A DNA stretch of 14,576 bases from Spirochaetaceae bacterium (GTDB taxonomy: Bacteria; Spirochaetota; Spirochaetia; Treponematales; Breznakiellaceae). The position numbers and the translations under genes were made by a program. Where the stretch lies: positions 1 through 14,576 of the forward strand of contig JAITCP010000118.1 of NCBI GenBank assembly GCA_031283025.1. Direction: 5' to 3'. Shown here piece after piece: positions 6,044 through 13,084 of this stretch; position 1 is the first letter of the stretch; each line of letters opens with the position of its first letter. Below the pieces are notes generated by a model. The model was not told where the DNA came from. It made no database searches and worked only from the letters and a program-made list of their open reading frames with translations.

Positions 6044-7438
6044 ATGAAAAAAAGTAAACTTGTTTACTGCCTAATAGCGCTTGTATGCGCTTGTTTTGTA
6101 GATTGTGAAAATCCCATAATGAAAAAATGGTGGGTAGAACCGCAGCCGAAAACACCTGAAGTTGACTATGTTCCTATTGTAAAAATGATTCCCCAAATAA
6201 GCTACGAGACAATCATAGAACACGACGTGATTTATAAAACAGTTTATGAACAGCTTCCCCCACAGGTGATCCATGACGTGGTCTACGAACAGCTTCCCCC
6301 ACAGGTGATCGAAAGAATAGTCTATGAACAGCTTCCGCCGCAGATGGTCTATGTACAGCTTCCCCCACAGGTGATCGAAAGAATAGTTTATGAACAGCTT
6401 CCCCCACAGATGATCCATGATGTGGTCTATATACAACTTCCCCCAGAGGTGGTCTATGTACAGCTTCCCCCACAGGTAATCCATGATGTGGTCTATGTAC
6501 AGCTTCCCCCAGAGGTGATCTATGTACAGTTGCCTCCTGAAGTGATTTACGAGACAGTCATCAAATACGAGGTTATCCACGATCAGGTTCCTCCCGAAAT
6601 AATCACCAAATGGCCTTCTGACGATGAACTTTTGGAGTATATAAAAACTAAGCCCGGTCTAGTCGAAGAGGTAATAAAAGGGATTCCTCCCGAAGAAATC
6701 GTAAAATACCTTACTGATGAACAACTCCGGACTATTATACAATACCTAATTGACAATAATACCCTTACGGATTCTCAGATCAGGGAGATCATTAAACAGA
6801 TTTCTCCTGAAGAAATCGTAAAATACCTTACTGATGAACAGCTTCAGACTATTATACAATATCTTATTGACAATAATGTCCTTACGGAAGTTCAGATCAG
6901 GGAGATCATCAAACAGATTCCTCCCAAAGAGATCGTAAATTACCTCACTGACGAACAAATCAGGGAAATCATAAAACTACAGCCTCCTCAGGTAATACTC
7001 CAAACCATACAGATTATAGATATTGAATACATCATTTTTGCGGGGAACGCTGATAAATATAACGGGCCTCATGGGTCGGGGGCATCTACTGATCTTACTG
7101 CCCAGGAAAAAAGTTCCAACGACGCTTCTGTTTCCGCTATGGCGCAAGCCCTCAAGGATCATCCTGACTATTTGATAATGCTGCACGGCCATGCCAATCC
7201 TTCTACTTTTACCGATGGTGAAACTTTGGAACTCAAGAAACTAAGCGAGGATCGGGCGAAGGCGGTCGAGGCGGAACTTAAGACAAAGTTCAAAGCGCTT
7301 AACGGCGGAACCGACATAGATAATTCGCGGATGTCTGTCAGCGGCTACGGCGGAGAAAAAAATCTTTTCGGTTCCAATTCAACCTACGCGGGGCTTAACC
7401 GCCGCGTGGAAATGATACTGGTAAAGGTTGGGATATAG
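6044..7438 (+). CDS. lipoprotein with spacer repeats and OmpA domain
   Basis: A 464-residue protein, and the most unusual in the window. The N terminus is a signal peptide with candidate lipidated cysteines at 17 (VCAC) and 21 (FVDC, followed by ENP); Cys21 fits the relaxed spirochaete lipobox. Residues 67-167 contain nine units built on [IV]Y-x-QLPP-[QE]-[VM], each 9 or 13 residues long, and a degenerate QVPPE follows at 181. Residues 214-291 are two 39-residue helical repeats beginning I[PS]PEEIVKYLTDEQL, with a partial third copy from 292. The OmpA domain covers about 326-462: IEYIIFAGNADKYN, LHGHANP and NRRVEMILV. The layout suggests a lipid anchor, an extended stalk and a cell-wall-binding head. 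A good ribosome binding site (GAGGAG) lies at about 6032, and it is likely co-transcribed with the OmpA gene upstream. Confidence 0.9.
   Translation: MKKSKLVYCLIALVCACFVDCENPIMKKWWVEPQPKTPEVDYVPIVKMIPQISYETIIEHDVIYKTVYEQLPPQVIHDVVYEQLPPQVIERIVYEQLPPQMVYVQLPPQVIERIVYEQLPPQMIHDVVYIQLPPEVVYVQLPPQVIHDVVYVQLPPEVIYVQLPPEVIYETVIKYEVIHDQVPPEIITKWPSDDELLEYIKTKPGLVEEVIKGIPPEEIVKYLTDEQLRTIIQYLIDNNTLTDSQIREIIKQISPEEIVKYLTDEQLQTIIQYLIDNNVLTEVQIREIIKQIPPKEIVNYLTDEQIREIIKLQPPQVILQTIQIIDIEYIIFAGNADKYNGPHGSGASTDLTAQEKSSNDASVSAMAQALKDHPDYLIMLHGHANPSTFTDGETLELKKLSEDRAKAVEAELKTKFKALNGGTDIDNSRMSVSGYGGEKNLFGSNSTYAGLNRRVEMILVKVGI
6242..6544 (+). repeat. in-gene repeat array encoding QLPP units
   Basis: Nine units of 27 or 39 bp share the core CAGCTTCCCCCACAGGTGAT with small changes. 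Units alternate between long and short forms, and variants recur out of order (for example ATCGAAAGAATAGT appears twice), as expected from duplication and recombination. All units are multiples of three, so copy-number change would alter length but not frame. Confidence 0.9.
6683..6990 (+). repeat. in-gene 117-bp tandem repeat (39-residue unit)
   Basis: Copies lie at 6683-6799 and 6800-6916, with a partial third from 6917. The encoded unit starts IPPEEIVKYLTDEQ and contains a predicted helix pair ending in REIIKQ. Most differences between copies are single bases. The length is again a multiple of three. Confidence 0.85.
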
Positions 7439-7444
7439 GGGAAC

Positions 7445-7470
7445 CGGACATGAAATGTGTTTCATGTCCG
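7445..7470 (+). terminator. perfect 11-bp hairpin after the lipoprotein gene
   Basis: CGGACATGAAA pairs with TTTCATGTCCG around the loop TGTG, six bases after the stop codon. There is no proper U tract (ATTTAAC follows), so termination is uncertain. It could instead stabilise the 3' end of the mRNA or attenuate the next gene. Confidence 0.45.
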
Positions 7471-7514
7471 ATTTAACAATGCGGCCATAAACCGCGCCGG
7501 AATGGGGGTAAATT

Positions 7515-8291
7515 ATGAAAATTATTGCCAAAATGCCTATGGTTACAGCCCTGGCTGCGGCGGCAATTGCATTCTTAACAGCGGCCTGCGACAATACCTC
7601 AGGTAACAATCCCAATGACGATACTAACGGGCCCACGCATTATACAGGCACGTTGACAATAAGCGGCCAACAAGTCTGGCTGCAGAACAAAGAAGCGAAG
7701 AGGCAAAATGATGAGTGGTACTACAAGTTTAACGGGGAAGACACTGCTATAAACATCTTTGCCGTCTATTCGTTAGATGAGCACAATAATGTAACGGCTT
7801 CTCGTTCTGCCTGGAAATCAGCAGGTACAGGGAATATCGAAAAGGGGATTCTAAGCTTTCAGGCTGCCGGGCTAAATGAAGAAGATTTGGTAAATACAGA
7901 CAGCCTGAAAAATTATGTTTTTAAAGAATACGTTAATGTAACAATCGACCCGCCGGAAGTGATGAGCAATAGTATTGTACTTGCAACATCTCATGGCGTG
8001 TTTCTAAACAGGGAAGGATTATTTCTTATGTATTCTTCAGTGGGCTTGGAAAGCATACAATTTGTTTATGTAGACAGGGATTGCCGCATAACCGGAAACC
8101 CCGGTGATAAGACATGGGATCAAGGGGAGCAAAGCTATTTTAGCCGTACTGAAGGCGCCATAGATTTGTCATTAAAAAAGGGGTGGAACACAATATTTCG
8201 AATGGAAGTTTTCGACCGATCATCCGGATACGATAATGTTTCAATGGGGATAAGCAACCCCAATAATTTCAAATGGGTACTGTACCAGTAA
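7515..8291 (+). CDS. lipoprotein of unknown function
   Basis: A 258-residue protein. The N terminus has a long alanine-rich signal peptide ending FLTAAC, with the lipidated cysteine at residue 25, followed by a short Asn/Asp/Gly-rich linker (DNTSGNNPNDDTN). The rest is a soluble domain rich in aromatic residues and predicted strands, including DEWYYKFNGEDTAINIFAVY and a C-terminal KKGWNTIFRMEVF region. I do not recognise the fold. GGGGGT lies eight bases before the ATG as ribosome binding site. It follows the repeat lipoprotein by 76 bp and may share its transcript. Lower GC than the MoxR operon is visible. Confidence 0.85.
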   Translation: MKIIAKMPMVTALAAAAIAFLTAACDNTSGNNPNDDTNGPTHYTGTLTISGQQVWLQNKEAKRQNDEWYYKFNGEDTAINIFAVYSLDEHNNVTASRSAWKSAGTGNIEKGILSFQAAGLNEEDLVNTDSLKNYVFKEYVNVTIDPPEVMSNSIVLATSHGVFLNREGLFLMYSSVGLESIQFVYVDRDCRITGNPGDKTWDQGEQSYFSRTEGAIDLSLKKGWNTIFRMEVFDRSSGYDNVSMGISNPNNFKWVLYQ

Positions 8292-8326
8292 AAGCGTTTG
8301 TTTTTGCAGAGGCCGTGCGGTTTCCC

Positions 8327-8704
8327 CTAATGTCCCAATTCTTTAAGCCGGTTAAGCATTTTTTCTGATAACGTCTTAAACTGGGGGGGCAAGGCATTTC
8401 TTTCCTGCCTATAACGGGTTAGAAGCGTTTCAAAACCCTTCCGGGCGACGGCATAGTTTTTCTGCTTATAATGGATAAAGGCAATTTCATATTCCGCCAC
8501 GGCAAGATATTCATCCTCATCCCCATAGCGTTCCAGAAGTACCTTGTAATACTCAAGGGCCATATTATACTTATTAACGTCCGCCGCTTCCTGGGCTTTT
8601 TGGATAATTTTGGACGGAGGCATATCCGGGGGAACATTCACCGGGCCGGAGGCGCAGGAAAAGAGCAGGAACAAAAAGGCAAAGAGCAGGCATCGTCTGT
8701 ACAT
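8327..8704 (-). CDS. small TPR-like lipoprotein
   Basis: About 125 residues from the ATG at 8704; a GTG at 8722 would add six. The signal peptide MYRRCLLFAFLFLLFSC ends in a lipobox (LFSC), with Cys17 lipidated. The mature part has helix pairs of tetratricopeptide character: AQEAADVNKYNMALEYYKVL, then EYLAVAEYEIAFIHYKQKNY and ARKGFETLLTRY. This spacing resembles the outer-membrane assembly lipoproteins of the BamD/YfiO type but the protein is much shorter (about half), so only a general TPR call is justified. GAGG lies 12 bases before the ATG. It is the last gene of the leftward operon, 83 bp after the PilZ gene, and ends 35 bp from the convergent lipoprotein gene. Confidence 0.82.
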   Translation of the reverse strand: MYRRCLLFAFLFLLFSCASGPVNVPPDMPPSKIIQKAQEAADVNKYNMALEYYKVLLERYGDEDEYLAVAEYEIAFIHYKQKNYAVARKGFETLLTRYRQERNALPPQFKTLSEKMLNRLKELGH

Positions 8705-8787
8705 ACTATTAGCATACCTCACAAAACAGAATTAGGGAAGCCGGGTCAATAGTTAGTTTTCATGTGAAACATCACGGCATCTATTCA

Positions 8788-10020
8788 TTAAACCTGGCCT
8801 GTAACAAGGGCTGCCTCTGAATCACTAAAGGCCTTGCCGTAAAGGTACTCAAAGAGAAAGCGCATATCTTCCGGGGCCATGTTCAGAAAACGGCAGCCAA
8901 AGTATCCCATAGTGTTATCCTTGTAACGCCGCACAATTTTGGCAATGGCCTCTATTTTCCGCTTTGGAGCGAAAAGTTTTACCGCCAACTCACTGTCAGG
9001 AAGCAAAGCGCCGGACAGGGCCGAATGGGGATAGGCAAAGAGCAGCCCGGAAGCGCTAATGTCCATAATCTTGCCTTCAAAAGGTTCATTCTTAATCCGC
9101 CCTTCATTAAAGTACCCTTTTGTTTTCAGAGAGTAAGCCAGAATCGTGCCAAATTGATAAAGGGTTTCTACTACATTGTAATCAAAGGGAGGCTTTCCTT
9201 CCACATTAATCCACACATGGATATAACCGATCACATATTCCTGAAACAGTATGGGCACCCACGCGTCAGAATAAAAACCCGCGTTCAATTTTTGTTTAAT
9301 AAACCGGCTGACTGCATTGTCCATGAATGCCGGGCTTACGCCGGTACTCTCCAGGTAACGGCGGAACGTTTCTTCAGTAATCAGCCGCTTTTTGGGATAG
9401 GGGTCTGCCTGGGGGAAATTCCCCGTTGTGGAGGGCAGAAAAAGGGTTTTCCCCGTTTCCGCAATAACCCGCTCTTCAGTAGTGTCGGGTTTTACGTCCT
9501 TAAAAATCACCATCTTGTAGCCGGAAGCAAACCCGCGTATTCGGACAGCCATTTGTTCAATAATGCCCTGAAGGTTTTTGGGATCGGTGGTATTTATCCA
9601 TGCCCCAATTTCCCCTTTTTCATATTCCCGGACTTTGGGGTAGTGCAATGAATAACGGTCTCCCTGAAAAGTAAACTGAATGTGCAGGTCTGTAGGAGTG
9701 CTAACCCGTGAATATGAGCGGTCAAGATTTTTATAAAGATACTCCGGAATTGGAGCGGTAATGTGAACGCCGTTTATATCACTGATTTCTATGACAAAAC
9801 TAATCACCTGGCCCCGGTAATCAAACATAAGATCAAGCCTTCTCCCGGGTTTAAGCCCCGTAATGGGACGGTCAACCTTAAAGGACACATCGGTTTTGGG
9901 AGGCCTATCCATCCGCAAAATATATTCGGTTCTATCAGAAAAATACATCACCGGAGTTTGGTCGTCAAAAAGCGTTTTTAAGAGAAAATCCTTTTCAATG
10001 CGCTTGATTGGTGTCGCCAT
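8788..10020 (-). CDS. PilZ-domain protein, DUF1577-like
   Basis: A 410-residue soluble protein. PilZ domains bind c-di-GMP through RxxxR and [DN]xSxxG motifs. Both are present but far apart: RSYSR at residues 101-105, preceded by a PilZN/YcgR-N-like stretch (about 50-100), and DISASG at 320-325, followed by strands ending GYFGCRFLNMAPEDMRFLFEYL written here as GYFGCRFLNM plus LFEYLYG. Between them, about 145-300 resemble a GAF-like fold (WVPILFQEYVIGYIHVW). The architecture matches what I recall of DUF1577-type proteins of Leptospira and Treponema, but I could not run a search. The ribosome binding site GGCGGGGGG precedes the ATG. It starts 12 bp after the upstream stop, so the genes are co-transcribed. 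Likely a c-di-GMP effector. Confidence 0.87.
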   Translation of the reverse strand: MATPIKRIEKDFLLKTLFDDQTPVMYFSDRTEYILRMDRPPKTDVSFKVDRPITGLKPGRRLDLMFDYRGQVISFVIEISDINGVHITAPIPEYLYKNLDRSYSRVSTPTDLHIQFTFQGDRYSLHYPKVREYEKGEIGAWINTTDPKNLQGIIEQMAVRIRGFASGYKMVIFKDVKPDTTEERVIAETGKTLFLPSTTGNFPQADPYPKKRLITEETFRRYLESTGVSPAFMDNAVSRFIKQKLNAGFYSDAWVPILFQEYVIGYIHVWINVEGKPPFDYNVVETLYQFGTILAYSLKTKGYFNEGRIKNEPFEGKIMDISASGLLFAYPHSALSGALLPDSELAVKLFAPKRKIEAIAKIVRRYKDNTMGYFGCRFLNMAPEDMRFLFEYLYGKAFSDSEAALVTGQV

Positions 10021-10032
10021 ATAACCCCCCGC

Positions 10033-10953
10033 CTAGAAAAAACGTTCATAAGGAGTCATATCGGCGCCGCCGGGACTGTATTTACCATCGGTAAGGCGGC
10101 GGGGAGACTCAAGAAGTATGTCGTCCACCCGCCACCGGGGTTCTTCCGCCGCCGCCGCTGCCGGAGTTACTGTTGTATTTGCAACGGCATCCGTCTCCGT
10201 CGGGGGGGAGCCGTCAGGAATGGCAGGAATGTTGAAATCTACCGCCGCGGTTCCCGGTTCCGCCGGAACATCTATCGGCTCCGCGGTTTCCGGTTCCGCC
10301 GGAACATTTACCGGCTCCGCAGTTTCCGTTTTCGTCATTGCCGTTTCCGCCGCTGTACTTTCTTCCTCTGCCGCCGGAGTTTCTGTTTCAAGGGCCGCAT
10401 TTTCCGCCTCTGCCGTTTCCTCCTCCGCGCTTTCTTCCTCTGCCGCTTCCGTTTCTGCCGGAGTATCTTCAGAATCAGCCGGGGCGGGTTCTTCTACAAC
10501 CGGCGGCTTTGGCTCTTCCCATTGCAAATACAGTTCCCCGGTAATACTTCTTTCCCTGCCAAGAAAACGAACCAGGAACGAGTAACCCCCGGCGCCCTCG
10601 GCTCTGCCGCCGCCAACCCGCCAGCTTCTGGCGCCCACAGCCCTAATCTTGCTTAGCGCGGCAAGCCGCTTTTGTTCGGGAAAAACAGCCCTGTCTACTT
10701 TTCCGTCTCCCTCCGCAAGGCTTGCCACAATCTCCCGTGCCAGCCGGTACGCTTCTTCCGTTGCATCCCCCCGGCCCAGTTCCCCAATCACATAATCCCT
10801 GGGAAAGCGGGGGTCTTCACCGTATTGGGGGCGCAGTACTTCACGGGGAAGGGCCGCCGCGCCGGTTTGCCCCATGGCAGTATTCCGGGTAAAAAAAGCC
10901 AGCCCTATAAAGAGAAATAAACTGATAACAAAGATTTTTTGTCCCAGCTTCAT
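10033..10953 (-). CDS. secreted protein with acidic low-complexity region
   Basis: A 306-residue protein whose first 28 residues are a signal peptide (FVISLFLFIGLAFF core, cleavage near AMGQ). Residues about 40-145 form a small domain with RLAREIVASL and a strand pair GYSFLVRFLGRERSITGELYL. Residues about 150-255 are rich in Glu, Ala, Thr and Pro, including a doubled 12-residue unit AEPVNVPAEPET / AEPIDVPAEPGT. The C terminus (RWRVDDILLESPRRL and a final PYERFF) is ordered again. I do not recognise a family. It leads the leftward operon with the PilZ and TPR-like genes. No ribosome binding site is visible, and its promoter places transcription at the ATG. Confidence 0.82.
   Translation of the reverse strand: MKLGQKIFVISLFLFIGLAFFTRNTAMGQTGAAALPREVLRPQYGEDPRFPRDYVIGELGRGDATEEAYRLAREIVASLAEGDGKVDRAVFPEQKRLAALSKIRAVGARSWRVGGGRAEGAGGYSFLVRFLGRERSITGELYLQWEEPKPPVVEEPAPADSEDTPAETEAAEEESAEEETAEAENAALETETPAAEEESTAAETAMTKTETAEPVNVPAEPETAEPIDVPAEPGTAAVDFNIPAIPDGSPPTETDAVANTTVTPAAAAAEEPRWRVDDILLESPRRLTDGKYSPGGADMTPYERFF
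10256..10327. repeat. 36-bp tandem repeat, two copies, in secreted-protein gene
   Basis: Copies at 10256-10291 and 10292-10327 share GGTTCCGCCGGAACAT and CGGCTCCGC with few changes. They encode a 12-residue Pro/Glu unit on the minus strand. Confidence 0.75.
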
Positions 10954-10959
10954 ATTTTT

Positions 10960-10988
10960 ATTGTAGCGATCACGCCTTGAAAGGGCAA
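10960..10988 (-). promoter_or_regulatory. promoter of the leftward operon
   Basis: On the minus strand TTGCCC (10988-10983) and TACAAT (10965-10960) are 17 bases apart. Only six bases (AAAAAT) separate the -10 box from the ATG at 10953, so transcription should begin at or within the start codon. Confidence 0.6.
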
Positions 10989-11006
10989 TAAGCTATTGGT
11001 TATACT
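10977..11006 (+). promoter_or_regulatory. promoter of the HD-domain gene operon
   Basis: TTGAAA (10977-10982) and TATACT (11001-11006) are 18 bases apart. The predicted start point is about 11013, giving a leader of six bases or fewer. It overlaps the divergent promoter, with the two -35 boxes directly adjacent. Confidence 0.6.
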
Positions 11007-11018
11007 GAATTCTTGATC

Positions 11019-12266
11019 ATGGATCTTTCTGTCCTGCAGCAGGGTTTTACCGTTCCCGTTCGGGATGCCCTTTGGGGCCATATCTACCTTACCCCCGGCC
11101 TGGCCGCCCTTACCGGTTCCGTTCCTTTTATGCGGCTTGGCCGTATTCTTCAGTTGGGCCCTGCCTTTTTCGTGTATCCCGGCGCCACTCATACAAGGGC
11201 AAGCCATTCACTGGGGGTTTACCACCTAGCCAGACGACTCCTTATCAACCTTTGTGAAAAAGGCGCTTCCTGGCTTAGCCCTCAGGGCGCCGTTTCTTTT
11301 CTTTGCGCAGCCCTGCTCCACGATCTGGGCCATTTCCCCTATGCTCATTCCCTTAAGGAACTTGGCCTGGAACCCCATGAATCCTTAAGCAGAAATTTAA
11401 TACTGGCGGAGCCCATGAAAAGCCTTATCGGCAAGGCGGGGGCGGAACCGGAACTAACCGCCGCCATTGTGGATAAAACGATGGACTCAGAGGGGAATGA
11501 CGAACTGCGCTTTTACCGCCGCCTTTTGTCCGGGGTGCTTGATCCGGATAAACTTGACTATCTTAACCGGGATGCCCGGTACTGCGGGGTTCCCTACGGG
11601 GCCCAGGATGTGGATTTTATCTATTCCCGGTTAACGCCCCACCGGGAACAGGGAGTGGAAATTGATTCCCGCGGTATTCCCAGTGTAGAATCGGTACTTT
11701 TTTCCAAATATCTGATGTACCGTACCGTTTACTGGCACCGCCAGGTTCGATCCGCTACGTCGATGATAAAAAAAGCCCTGCTGGCGGGGCTGGAAAAAGG
11801 GGTTATCGCCGGAGAAGAGCTCTACGGCCTGGATGATCAGGAGCTTTTTAGCCTTTTAGCGTCCAGAGGGGATTTTCTGCCCTTTTCGCGGGCCGTCCGG
11901 ATACGGGACGGGGAGCTGTATTCCGAGTCGGCCTCGTTTCTTTTTGACAATGAAAAGCATGAACCTTTGCTTTACATCAAAAAACGGAAGAACCAGGAAG
12001 AGGCCCTGGCAGCGGAGATTGCCGGAATAACGGGAGAAAGCATAGGCGCGGAAGACCTTGTCATTGATGTTCCTGAGCCGGTTTCTTTTGAGGCCGATCT
12101 TCTTATCCGGGATGAAAATTGTACTTTTAGGGAGAGTTCCAGCCTTTTTAGGGAAAAAGGAGTGGATTTATTCAGCTCATCCCTAAGAATAGTACGAATC
12201 TTTACCGCTTTTTACATAAATATCCCAAAAAGTATTTTACATTATGTAAAAAATTGGATACAGTAA
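11019..12266 (+). CDS. HD-domain phosphohydrolase (SAMHD1/dGTPase-like)
   Basis: A 415-residue protein from the ATG at 11019; an in-frame TTG at 11013 adds two residues. The metal-binding HD set is intact: HTRASHSLGV (58-67), the HD pair in LLHDLGHFPYAH (99-110) and DPDKLDYLNRD (175-185). This spacing and the RxxHSLGV, HDLGHxPxxH and DKLDYLxRD wording are those of the SAMHD1/YpgQ-type branch, which hydrolyse nucleotides such as dNTPs; the real substrate is unknown. The region beyond about 290 is a less conserved C-terminal part. There is no ribosome binding site before either start. It is followed after 16 bp by the ComFB gene, so the two are co-transcribed. Confidence 0.92.
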   Translation: MDLSVLQQGFTVPVRDALWGHIYLTPGLAALTGSVPFMRLGRILQLGPAFFVYPGATHTRASHSLGVYHLARRLLINLCEKGASWLSPQGAVSFLCAALLHDLGHFPYAHSLKELGLEPHESLSRNLILAEPMKSLIGKAGAEPELTAAIVDKTMDSEGNDELRFYRRLLSGVLDPDKLDYLNRDARYCGVPYGAQDVDFIYSRLTPHREQGVEIDSRGIPSVESVLFSKYLMYRTVYWHRQVRSATSMIKKALLAGLEKGVIAGEELYGLDDQELFSLLASRGDFLPFSRAVRIRDGELYSESASFLFDNEKHEPLLYIKKRKNQEEALAAEIAGITGESIGAEDLVIDVPEPVSFEADLLIRDENCTFRESSSLFREKGVDLFSSSLRIVRIFTAFYINIPKSILHYVKNWIQ

Positions 12267-12282
12267 ATATGGAGGAGCATGA

Positions 12283-13002
12283 ATGGAAATTCACAATACC
12301 ACAGAAGATATAGTCATTGCGGAGGTAAACGCCATTTGCGATTCTCTGCAAGCAAAAGGTGAAATGGCCGGGATATGTACCTGCAGCCAATGCAGGCAGG
12401 ACGCAATTTGCTATGTATTAAACCGTGCCGTACCCCGTTATATGGTCTCCCACCGGGGGGCAGCCAGAATTTTGGAAGCGGATCCGCAAAACCAGGCGGA
12501 TATATCCACCCTGGTTTACGAGGGGATTAGGCGGGTAAGCCATAATCAAAGGCCGTATTTTGAACATGGTAAAGATGCGGGAAAGGAAGCCGCATTGGAT
12601 GAACCGGTTTTTAATATACCTACCATTATGGGAAGGGTCTTTAGCGGGCTCAATTTTTCTCCCATGTCGAATATTAATGTGGAATTGCTTACTAACGGGA
12701 CTATGGTTGAAATGAAAGACCCCAACTGGCAAAATCCCTATATCATTATCCCCAATACCGGCGGAACCTTTACCTTTTGGCCAAAACCCCTGCCCGCAAA
12801 AGAGGCCGATGAGAGACAATTTTTTGAATATACCGTTAAGATCAACGCGGATGGTATGGCTGAATTAAATCACGGCTTTACCGTGCCCGTTATGAGCGGA
12901 AAAATAAATTCCGGTTTTTCACTGAACAGAACCTTTAAGCTGCCGGATTTTTACCTCTTTCCGCCGGGGGAAGAAAAAGACCAGCGTTTGCTTAACGAAT
13001 GA
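12283..13002 (+). CDS. ComFB-domain protein with unknown C-terminal domain
   Basis: A 239-residue protein. Residues 1-65 fit the ComFB family, named after a Bacillus late-competence gene: EDIVIAEVNAICDSL, the zinc-type cysteine cluster CTCSQC (32-37) with Cys43, then ICYVLNRAVPRYMVSHRGAA. ComFB-like proteins have been reported as cyclic-dinucleotide receptors in cyanobacteria. After a helix (about 72-90) and a linker, residues about 108-239 form a separate strand-rich domain (NWQNPYIIIPNTGGTFTFWP, FFEYTVKINADGMAELNHGF) that I do not recognise. B. subtilis ComFB is roughly 98 residues, so the second half is an addition. A strong ribosome binding site (GGAGGAG) precedes the ATG. Confidence 0.85.
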   Translation: MEIHNTTEDIVIAEVNAICDSLQAKGEMAGICTCSQCRQDAICYVLNRAVPRYMVSHRGAARILEADPQNQADISTLVYEGIRRVSHNQRPYFEHGKDAGKEAALDEPVFNIPTIMGRVFSGLNFSPMSNINVELLTNGTMVEMKDPNWQNPYIIIPNTGGTFTFWPKPLPAKEADERQFFEYTVKINADGMAELNHGFTVPVMSGKINSGFSLNRTFKLPDFYLFPPGEEKDQRLLNE

Positions 13003-13022
13003 ACCTCCCCGCCCTGAAGTTC

Positions 13023-13047
13023 GCCCGCAAGCAGCTGCGTTGCGGGC
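13023..13047 (+). terminator. GC-rich hairpin between ComFB and oxidoreductase genes
   Basis: GCCCGCAA pairs with TTGCGGGC around nine bases that include the palindrome GCAGCTGC. No T tract follows, so it may be a weak or factor-dependent terminator, or an mRNA processing structure that separates expression of the two genes. Confidence 0.4.
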
Positions 13048-13084
13048 AGAGGGTATTAAACCCCGTTGCAAATAAGGGCTAAGC

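Noticed and set aside
6242..6544. Possible CRISPR array
   Set aside because: Units are 27 or 39 bp with no unique spacers, lie in frame inside a gene, and encode a clear protein repeat.
6071..6580. A repetitive 169-codon minus-strand frame
   Set aside because: Its repeats are the antisense reading of the QLPP array; the plus-strand protein has a lipobox and an OmpA domain.
9025..9651. A 208-codon plus-strand frame
   Set aside because: It lies wholly inside the PilZ gene on the other strand, has no family motifs and no ribosome binding site.
10118..10585. A 155-codon plus-strand frame rich in Ser, Ala and Val
   Set aside because: It is the complement of the low-complexity GAA/GCC-type codons of the minus-strand secreted protein, which has a signal peptide and operon context.
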